Origin: CAYMZZ01 sp046297935
Lineage (GTDB): Bacteria; Bacteroidota; Bacteroidia; Chitinophagales; Chitinophagaceae
Assembly (NCBI GenBank): GCA_046297935.1
Contig: JBKBHA010000022.1
Coordinates: forward strand, 1-23,807
DNA length: 23,807 nucleotides
Direction of reading: 5' to 3'
Shown here: one piece after another, positions 1-5,489 of the stretch
Position numbering within the stretch: the first letter of the stretch is position 1
How the letters are laid out: the number at the start of each line of letters is the position of its first letter
Notes under the pieces: generated by a model
What the model was told of the DNA's origin: nothing
Databases searched by the model: none
Seen by the model: only the letters and a program-made list of their open reading frames with translations
Made by a program: the position numbers and the translations under genes

Positions 1-190
1 TCAGAAAAAAATCAGTAAAAGTTCCCGATAAAAACTAGCTTTAAATCGTCAAATCCTCATAGCCCAACAGGTGGGTCACATCATTACCGAAATACCCGGG
101 TCAGCGTTAGTGAAATAATCAGTAGGAAGGATAAAAAGCGAGCGCTGTTAGTAATTCCTGAAAACCAACCTTCTAAAGTAAAGTGGAGTA
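1..190. other. Gene-poor left edge, nothing recognised
   Basis: No reading frame of convincing length or composition runs through this stretch on either strand. A short plus-strand frame open from the window edge to a stop near base 41 could be the tail of a gene outside the window, but it is too short to support. There is a small palindrome ACCCGGGT near 94-101, without context. Confidence 0.4.
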
Positions 191-223
191 AAATAAAAAA
201 AGGATTACAATGTTGTAATCCTT
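191..223 (-). terminator. Rho-independent terminator of tRNA-Asp
   Basis: A perfect 11-bp inverted repeat (AAGGATTACAA at 200-210 against TTGTAATCCTT at 213-223) is followed, in the minus direction, by the complement of an A-rich run at 191-200, that is a T tract. It begins 8 bases after the 3' end of the tRNA gene, so it should end that transcript. Confidence 0.75.
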
Positions 224-230
224 CATTAAG

Positions 231-304
231 CGGACCGGACGGGACTCGAACCCGCGACCTCCGCCGTGACAGGGCGGCATTCTAACCAACTGAACTACCG
301 ATCC
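231..304 (-). tRNA. tRNA-Asp (anticodon GTC)
   Basis: The 74-nt minus-strand sequence folds as a cloverleaf. The acceptor stem is GGATCGG (304-298) paired with CCGGTCC (238-232), with one T-G wobble and discriminator G at 231. The D arm is AGTTCAGTTGGTTAGAAT, the anticodon GTC is the complement of 268-270 inside CCTGTCACG, and the T arm carries GGGTTCGAGTCCC. The CCA end is not encoded. The gene has its own promoter and terminator and seems monocistronic. Confidence 0.96.
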
Positions 305-347
305 TTACGGGGTTAAACTTGCGTTTTGACTTCCCGTTTTGGGAGGG

Positions 348-376
348 CAAAGATATGGGTTTTAGTCATTTACCAA
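348..376 (-). promoter_or_regulatory. Bacteroidota-type promoter of tRNA-Asp
   Basis: On the minus strand TATCTTTG (355-348) is a perfect match to the phylum -7 element TAnnTTTG. A TTG (376-374) lies 18 bp upstream, as expected for the -33 element. Transcription would start about 35-40 nt before the mature tRNA. A short inverted repeat (CTTCCC...GGGAG) lies between the -7 element and the tRNA. Confidence 0.6.
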
Positions 377-544
377 GAAAATTTTTGTGGTATTTTTTGG
401 GTATTTCTGGGTAATTATTTGGGTAATCGTTAATACCTACAATACCCGGCCGCATTCCTGTTATTATGGCAAGTCTCTAAGGGGTAGAATATATCTAACC
501 CAAATACACCAAGGACATGTAATGAATTACCTGATTCTATTCAA

Positions 545-748
545 TCACCCCTTCGTACTCACCAGCAACTCCCTTATATCCACATCCAGGATCTTCGCAA
601 TTTTTTTCAGATCCTTAAGGTGAGGCTGTGTTTTGTTGTTACACATAGCGGCAACGGCCGTTGTGCTCTTGCCTATTTTACCGGCCAGCCAAACCTGGGA
701 TTTACCTTGTATTACCAGCACTTCTTTAATGCGGTTGATGCGTTCCAT
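545..748 (-). CDS. Small XRE/Cro-type helix-turn-helix regulator
   Basis: This 67-aa protein is a bare Cro/C1-type HTH domain and should be a cytoplasmic DNA-binding repressor. The fold is recognisable from 'VLVIQGKSQVWLAGKIGKST' (helices 1-3, about residues 10-29), the recognition-helix region 'TAVAAMCNNKTQP' and the closing 'LKKIAKILDVDIRELL' typical of the family. There is no effector or dimerisation extension. A perfect 15-bp palindrome at 775-789, centred 34 bp upstream of the start, may be its own operator. It stands alone next to the tRNA with no toxin-like or phage-like partner, so its targets are unknown. The family assignment is secure; the autoregulation is inference. Confidence 0.85.
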   Translation of the reverse strand: MERINRIKEVLVIQGKSQVWLAGKIGKSTTAVAAMCNNKTQPHLKDLKKIAKILDVDIRELLVSTKG

Positions 749-774
749 CCTACAAATTAAAGAATTGATTATAG

Positions 775-789
775 ATCAGGAAGCCTGAT
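775..789. promoter_or_regulatory. Palindrome upstream of XRE gene, candidate operator
   Basis: ATCAGG-AAG-CCTGAT is a perfect 6-bp dyad with a 3-bp spacer. A weak -7-like TTAATTTG lies at 760-753 on the minus strand, so the dyad would cover the -33 region of the XRE gene, a suitable position for repression. Confidence 0.4.
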
Positions 790-914
790 TTACAGATGTT
801 TAAGCAGGACTTACATAAGAATCGGGATTAATTATATATGTTTTGGATAGATTTATATAATTTATAATTATATTTATATAGGTAATTATTATATGAACCT
901 CAAAACCCCTTACC

Positions 915-1289
915 ATGAAAATCGAAAGAAAAAAAGAACTGCTCGTGTCGTTGATACTCGACGATCTGGTCCATGCGCGGCTGGTTGATGGACTGATGGC
1001 CCTGGGCATGCCGGCCGCATCCTATGCACACGATGTGCCTTTTGCGGTAATGGAACTGATGGGCTTTAACGAAGAGCAGCAGCACCAAATTTTTCCTGGT
1101 TACCGACTATGGCAGGAAGAGGCGCGCTGGATCGATATCAGCAAGGGTAATTTTCAGATGCGCCACCTGGCGGAACGCATTTATGAAATGCTGGAGAAGA
1201 TCAGTAAGTCCAATACAAGCGCAGATCAATCGCATTCTCCAGCGATGCGAAACGTATGGGCACGAGGTTGCCAGGACCAGGTTCAATAA
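915..1289 (+). CDS. Hypothetical 124-aa protein
   Basis: I do not recognise the family. The protein is soluble, with no signal peptide or membrane segment. The first 95 residues look like a compact, mostly helical domain ('RKKELLVSLILDDLVHARLV', then 'HLAERIYEMLEKISKS'), followed by a low-complexity polar tail. It is the only gene on the plus strand in the first 8 kb. Coding is supported by the absence of a better competing frame, by a typical amphipathic residue pattern, and by an AT-rich leader before the ATG (807-910 is very AT-rich). No good TAnnTTTG element was found close to it. Confidence 0.65.
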   Translation: MKIERKKELLVSLILDDLVHARLVDGLMALGMPAASYAHDVPFAVMELMGFNEEQQHQIFPGYRLWQEEARWIDISKGNFQMRHLAERIYEMLEKISKSNTSADQSHSPAMRNVWARGCQDQVQ

Positions 1290-1436
1290 ATAAATCGGCT
1301 TTTAAAGCGGGTAAAATCTTTGTGGCAAGAACTAAGTGAAGCTTGAAGTTCGCGTATCCCAGGCCTTCTATAGTATAGTTTCAATGGCTTGGCACATAAA
1401 ATCATTCGTTAACTTCTATACAAACAAGCATTCCGG

Positions 1437-1853
1437 CTATTTCTCACCCGGAATCAAGGAACGCTTTGCATCCTTACTGAACAAAATTCCGGGCCTGGAT
1501 GACGCCAGGATCAACTGATGAATTTCTTCCGCCTCCGAATCGATAGTCAAATACCCCTTGGCACCCATTTCCAACATAGACACTATAACGGAAGGAGCAT
1601 TATGAACGCTTAGTATCAGAATTTTGATGTCGGGGTAGCGGCTCGTGACCTCGGAGAAAATCTCGCTTACAGGCATACCAGGCAATAAAATATCCATTAA
1701 CAGCACATCAGGTAGTTGATGCTCCAGCAAAGCGAGTAGTTGGGCCCCATTCTCTGCTTCGCCAATTATACGGACACCATCCCGGCTTCCTACATATTGC
1801 CTTACTCCCTTTCGGAATAAGCTAAAGGAAGATAAGTGAATAACCGTAGTCAT
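1437..1853 (-). CDS. Stand-alone degenerate receiver (pseudo-receiver) protein
   Basis: This 138-aa protein is a CheY-like receiver of the NarL/FixJ type with no output domain. The fold is clear: 'LPDVLLMDILLPGMP' carries the usual phospho-acceptor Asp54, 'ILILSVHN' carries the beta-4 Ser82, and 'MLEMGAKGYLT' is the alpha-4/beta-5 region. Two key parts of the active site are missing. The N-terminal acidic pair that holds Mg is replaced by Ser-Ser ('VIHLSSFSL'), and the invariant Lys after 'GYLT' is Ile104. The frame ends just after the receiver, and no LuxR-type HTH is found downstream in any frame, so it is not an obvious frameshift. It may act by protein-protein contact without phosphorylation. 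No kinase is adjacent. Confidence 0.8.
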   Translation of the reverse strand: MTTVIHLSSFSLFRKGVRQYVGSRDGVRIIGEAENGAQLLALLEHQLPDVLLMDILLPGMPVSEIFSEVTSRYPDIKILILSVHNAPSVIVSMLEMGAKGYLTIDSEAEEIHQLILASSRPGILFSKDAKRSLIPGEK

Positions 1854-1875
1854 TGCATTTAATTAAATAAGTATC

Positions 1876-1904
1876 CAAAAATAAGTAGATATCGCCTGAG
1901 GCAA
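1876..1904 (-). promoter_or_regulatory. Promoter of the pseudo-receiver gene
   Basis: On the minus strand TATTTTTG (1883-1876) is a perfect TAnnTTTG -7 element, and TTG (1904-1902) lies 18 bp upstream, the same spacing as in the tRNA-Asp promoter. The predicted leader is about 15-20 nt. Confidence 0.55.
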
Positions 1905-1935
1905 CCGCAGCATTCATTATTTGACCTTCACCATC

Positions 1936-2088
1936 TCAAAAACTCCACCGCAAGCGCAAATAAGCCGCATGCTCCAGCGCTGCAAAGCGGTTGGTTTCGG
2001 CAAAAAAGGATTGCCGACGTGGAGCCAATAAATTCCATGTATACAAATGCGAATGGAATCGTGTATTGATCGGAGTATAACAAGCGCC
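1936..2088 (-). pseudogene. Remnant of an outer-membrane barrel C-terminus
   Basis: A 50-codon minus-strand open frame without its own start ends in '...HAAYLRLRWSF' and a stop. Alternating residues with a terminal Phe are the hallmark of the last strand of an outer-membrane beta-barrel, read by the BAM machinery. A second frame upstream reads 'DQYTIPFAFVY', also strand-like, which suggests a frameshifted, decaying copy. It lies directly downstream of the beta-sandwich gene on the same strand and could once have been part of a longer carbohydrate-binding-like plus barrel protein, but that is speculative. A competing overlapping frame with a start codon (1917-2108) has implausible composition. 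Confidence 0.35.
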
Positions 2089-2138
2089 TCAAAAACCCGC
2101 ATTATCAAACGTCTTCGGCCATCAAAATAATTAACGCA

Positions 2139-2720
2139 CTATTTTATAACTAATCGCATCCAACTCTTTTCATTGAGTATTTCTGCACCCCTGGGAAAAA
2201 CTATCGGCGGCAGGCCATCTTCGAAACCCTTTATTTCAATTCGGATAAAATTTTCGCCGGCTGCCAGCTTTGCTCTGTGGATTACGAATTCGTAGCCCTG
2301 ATAGTTCATTAACTGCTGGCGAAATGGCAGATGCGTCGGAGTATCGGGCCGGTACACAACGGTGTTGGCCCTCCAGTGTCTGTTGTTGCCCCAGGTCCAA
2401 AGAGGGTCGGCATCGTTATAACCTGTATCGGGAAGCAAACGCTCTCCCAACTGAAAAGAGGCGTGCAGATTGTAAAGCTGTTGATGTGATTTAATAAACA
2501 CATCCACATAGCGAGCATAACGACCGCCTGCCAAAACTCCCAAACAAAGCTCGTCGTTGGTTTGGAAGAACAAAATCGAAATCGAATCCTCGTTCATCCA
2601 TACCTGAGCTGTTTGCCATCGGCTTTCTGAAAACTGGCCGTCAATATTGATGGGTGGCTGCTGTGCTGCCAGTAACAGTACGAGAAGCTGACTAAAGGCG
2701 ATGAATAACCATTTTTTCAT
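2139..2720 (-). CDS. Secreted CBM9-like/DUF5916-N-terminal-like beta-sandwich protein
   Basis: This 193-aa protein begins with a signal peptide ('MKKWLFIAFSQLLVLLLAAQ'), so it should be periplasmic or surface-exposed. After it 'INIDGQFSESRWQTAQVW' is the typical opening of CBM9-like sugar-binding beta-sandwich domains and of the N-terminal part of DUF5916 proteins ('idG..de..W..a'). The central part is rich in Trp and Tyr ('DPLWTWGNNRHWRA'), which suits ligand binding, and the end 'EKSWMRLVIK' looks like the last strand of such a domain. It is therefore probably complete as a single domain. It follows the retropepsin-like protease gene on the same strand with a 68-bp gap and may be co-transcribed. 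The ligand is unknown. Confidence 0.65.
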   Translation of the reverse strand: MKKWLFIAFSQLLVLLLAAQQPPINIDGQFSESRWQTAQVWMNEDSISILFFQTNDELCLGVLAGGRYARYVDVFIKSHQQLYNLHASFQLGERLLPDTGYNDADPLWTWGNNRHWRANTVVYRPDTPTHLPFRQQLMNYQGYEFVIHRAKLAAGENFIRIEIKGFEDGLPPIVFPRGAEILNEKSWMRLVIK

Positions 2721-2788
2721 TTACCGTTGTTAGCTCGCTATGAAATTAACTGTTTGATCCTTTCACAAGTTGGCAAAATCGGAGGAAC

Positions 2789-3931
2789 TTAGAGCTTTGC
2801 TGCTCTCTCCCATTTGCCGTCGCCACGGGTTACATTTACAGCAACAATTTTGCCCGAACTGTCGCGTTCAAATTTCATTTCTGCACCGGGTGCCTTTTCT
2901 ACCGTATAGGTGTCTGGCTTTATCAATACCATTTTCAGTCGCATACCACCAGGTCGCTGGATATACAATTGTGCATCTGCATCCTCTGTTATTAAACGGT
3001 CGCCTGCGTAGCTGCCGGCATATTCGCTCGATGCACCAGATCCACTCTCTTTAGATTCGAATTTGACCAGTTTCACCAGCTTATTTTTAAAGTCGAATGT
3101 GAGATTCATTTGCCTGAGCATGCGTACACCCATATTTGCCTGGGGCATCATGTCGTTTAAAATAAGTAAAGGTTTTTCAAAAGCAATTTTTCCTATAAAT
3201 AGTGTTGGATTTACCTGAACTTCTTTAATCTCGAAGCTATTGCTCACGGTTCTGGCGCGTCCCACTATGCGCGGCTCACCTATCATTTCGCCTGGCTCAA
3301 CTTTCGATTCGGGAAGGGTAAAACTCCCCATATTGCCGGTATCAAAATGTGCATCGATTTCTCTCGAACCCAGTTTTACATTCATCCCCGGCACCCCATT
3401 TTTTATTCGTAGCGGGTAAACCTGGGAATCGCCTGCGCTCAGCGCGTCTTTCGTAATAATCAGCAGGTTCCGCTCAAAGTTCAACTCAACGAGATAGCCT
3501 GTAAAAAATACCGGCCCTATTACTCCGTCTATAGAGTCAATACCAGGCCGGCTGTTATAGTTGCGAACCATTGCCCGACTGTTCAATATCCTGAAATTCC
3601 CTAATTCTGTTGTGTTGACCATCGTTACCGGGTAACTCCTATTGTTGCGGCCACTGCCATCACCCGCAAGTACAGAATCGATCACGGGAGTCTGCAACAG
3701 ATTAAAAACGCGCTCATCGAGCTTTAATAGTTCGGGGCTACCCGTATCGAACATGAATTTAAAGGGGCCGGCACCATTTACCTTAACCTCAATTACGGGG
3801 CTGGCTCCACTTCGATACTGGATAGGGATTTCTGTTTTATCACCCACAAATTCAACTTCAAATTCATTTGAAATCTGCGAGCTGGCGCAGCTGACAGTTA
3901 CTAACGAGAGAAATGAAAATAATATTCGCAT
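2789..3931 (-). CDS. Exported retropepsin-like aspartyl protease with two DTG motifs
   Basis: This 380-aa exported protein carries two catalytic-type motifs, 'FMFDTGSPE' (Asp62) and 'AHFDTGNMG' (Asp197), plus 'DGVIGP' (about 136-141), the flap-distal strand signature of aspartic proteases. The two lobes are in one chain, so it could form the active site without dimerising, or the second lobe may be structural. Residues 1-20 form a signal peptide; Cys15 in 'TVSCASS' could be lipidated, but the lipobox is weak. A C-terminal beta-rich domain of about 80 residues ('YAGSYAGDRLITEDADAQLY') resembles DUF3471-type tails. Upstream, palindrome A and a -7 element place it in the proposed regulon. Peptidase activity is a family-based prediction; the substrate is unknown. 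Confidence 0.85.
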   Translation of the reverse strand: MRILFSFLSLVTVSCASSQISNEFEVEFVGDKTEIPIQYRSGASPVIEVKVNGAGPFKFMFDTGSPELLKLDERVFNLLQTPVIDSVLAGDGSGRNNRSYPVTMVNTTELGNFRILNSRAMVRNYNSRPGIDSIDGVIGPVFFTGYLVELNFERNLLIITKDALSAGDSQVYPLRIKNGVPGMNVKLGSREIDAHFDTGNMGSFTLPESKVEPGEMIGEPRIVGRARTVSNSFEIKEVQVNPTLFIGKIAFEKPLLILNDMMPQANMGVRMLRQMNLTFDFKNKLVKLVKFESKESGSGASSEYAGSYAGDRLITEDADAQLYIQRPGGMRLKMVLIKPDTYTVEKAPGAEMKFERDSSGKIVAVNVTRGDGKWERAAKL

Positions 3932-3950
3932 AAATCATTCAGTTCAGATC

Positions 3951-3998
3951 CGAAAGTAGTTTAAGACAGGAGCAGGCTGCTACCCCGTTTTGGGTGAA
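3951..3998 (-). promoter_or_regulatory. Regulon site A plus promoter of the aspartyl protease gene
   Basis: The palindrome TACCCCG-TTTT-GGGTGAA (3981-3998) matches the consensus TACCCCC-NTTN-GGGGGAT with three mismatches at the 16 fixed positions. On the minus strand TACTTTCG (3958-3951) fits TAnnTTTG with one mismatch and starts 25 bp from the outer base of the C arm (3983), exactly as at the other sites. No TTG is found at the usual -33 spacing. The leader to the ATG is about 20 nt. Confidence 0.6.
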
Positions 3999-4045
3999 TT
4001 GGACAGACGGCTTAGCGAGTTGCAGGATTTTTACATGGAATAGAC

Positions 4046-5464
4046 TCATCGGGCAGGCCGAGTTGTATCCGGCAACCCTTCCGCCAGCAAATTATTGAGC
4101 TGATCCCGACTATACAGTACGCCGTTTTTTACAACTGCATAGATGGTGCGCGTATGCCCGATATTGGCCAGTGGATTTTTATCGAGTAAAACTAAATCAG
4201 CCTGTTTACCTGCCTCAATGGTGCCCTTATTCAGTCCGAGGTAGGCGGCCGGATTAACGGTGGCAGTTTGAAGCGCAGCGTAACTGCTGAGTCCTGCCTG
4301 AACAAACATATCAAGCTCATCATGAATAGAAAATCCGGGCACCAGAAACCATTCGGGTGAATCAGAACCTGCCATCAATGGTACGCCGCCTTTCCAGAGT
4401 TCATACACCATTTTCTTGCGCAGGTACACATACCTTTCCAGGCTTTCCGGTGGAATTTTCATATTTCTATTCATCTCTTTCACCCTCCATCGCTCAGGCA
4501 ATATCTCTGGCGGAATATACTTGTAGTCCGGTCGACTCCTGTATTTCTCATCAGTAAATGCCGGGCCAAAACTTGAAATAAAAAAGAAATTGGTAGGCGT
4601 TACATAGATCCCGGATTTCTTTACCATATCGACCAGCGCTGGTATTTTGCTTTCATCCAGGAAGGGCACCGTTGCCCAGGCGCTTTTTTGCCAAAGATTC
4701 ATATCCGACACACTTTGCCCCTTGTTATACGTAGAATCTGGCAGCAGCATGTCGATAAACTCGTCCATGTGTTCATTTTGCTGTTTTGCGGCCAGAGCGC
4801 CTGGTAATTTTACCCGGGGCCCGACATGGCCCACCAACCTGATCTTCTCTTCGGCTGCCGTTTTTGCAACTGCATCAAACACATCGGCATTGACCATAAA
4901 CGTGATCTTGATGGCATCATACCCGGCAGCCTTAAACTTTTTAACTGCATCGATGCCCTTCTGTCTGTTATCGACAATTTCAAAATTCTTGAAATCGGTT
5001 GGCCATGGCCATCTGCCAACCAACTGCGGACTGGCAATAACCAGGTCGGGTCCCGTCCATTTTTTGTCGGCCACATTCTTTTTCGCCTCCAGGTAGTTGG
5101 GATGTCCGGCCATGATCCTTACGGTAGTTAAACCATTTGCCAGCATCACTTTCAATTCCCGCTCAGAAGTATTTCTATACTCACCCTGCTCATTAAAAAA
5201 ATGCACATGCATATCAAAAAGGCCGGGCATCATAAATTTTCCGCTGGCATCAACAATAGCATAGTCTTGCGGAATTTTCACTTTCCTGAACTTTCCCGTT
5301 TGCTGAATTCTTCCGTCCTTAATCAATACGGTTTGATTGGTCAGGACCTCGTTGCTTTTCATCGTTATCAACGATACATGCGTGAATGCCAATTTTTGCT
5401 GTGCCATTGGCACAGCGTGAACCAGCAATAACAACAGGCAAGACAGCAATCCTTTCATTTGCAT
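4046..5464 (-). CDS. Secreted metal-dependent amidohydrolase (imidazolonepropionase-like)
   Basis: This 472-aa protein has a signal peptide ('MKGLLSCLLLLLVHAVPMAQ'). The metal ligands of the amidohydrolase superfamily are all present: 'DMHVHF' (His86, His88), the bridging Lys186 in 'DAIKITF', His213 in 'GHVGP', His232 in 'NEHMDEF' and Asp368 in 'AGSDSPE'. It closes with the beta-sandwich segment 'KGTIEAGKQADLVLLDKNPL' typical of imidazolonepropionase- and prolidase-like members. The start at 5464 gives a clean signal peptide; 5458 is equally possible, and the longer open frame to 5563 overlaps the upstream gene and is rejected. It starts 25 bp after the metalloprotease stop, so the two form an operon, perhaps trimming peptides or N-acyl/dipeptide products outside the cytoplasm. 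Substrate unknown. Confidence 0.88.
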   Translation of the reverse strand: MQMKGLLSCLLLLLVHAVPMAQQKLAFTHVSLITMKSNEVLTNQTVLIKDGRIQQTGKFRKVKIPQDYAIVDASGKFMMPGLFDMHVHFFNEQGEYRNTSERELKVMLANGLTTVRIMAGHPNYLEAKKNVADKKWTGPDLVIASPQLVGRWPWPTDFKNFEIVDNRQKGIDAVKKFKAAGYDAIKITFMVNADVFDAVAKTAAEEKIRLVGHVGPRVKLPGALAAKQQNEHMDEFIDMLLPDSTYNKGQSVSDMNLWQKSAWATVPFLDESKIPALVDMVKKSGIYVTPTNFFFISSFGPAFTDEKYRSRPDYKYIPPEILPERWRVKEMNRNMKIPPESLERYVYLRKKMVYELWKGGVPLMAGSDSPEWFLVPGFSIHDELDMFVQAGLSSYAALQTATVNPAAYLGLNKGTIEAGKQADLVLLDKNPLANIGHTRTIYAVVKNGVLYSRDQLNNLLAEGLPDTTRPAR

Positions 5465-5489
5465 TTTTTTGAGTCGGGTATTTGAGCCG

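Noticed and set aside
231..304. tRNA-Asp as an integration site of a mobile element
   Set aside because: No integrase and no repeat of the tRNA 3' end is visible in the window.
387..623. 78-aa plus-strand frame
   Set aside because: It overlaps the tail of the XRE gene on the other strand and has implausible composition.
1336..1518. 60-aa plus-strand frame
   Set aside because: Its second half lies antisense to the receiver gene, it needs a GTG start, and it shows no recognisable features.
1917..2108. 63-aa minus-strand frame with a start codon
   Set aside because: It is out of frame with the barrel-like tail in the same DNA and reads as a random mix of residues.
4647..5096. 149-aa plus-strand frame inside the amidohydrolase gene
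   Set aside because: It is a shadow of a strongly conserved enzyme gene on the minus strand.
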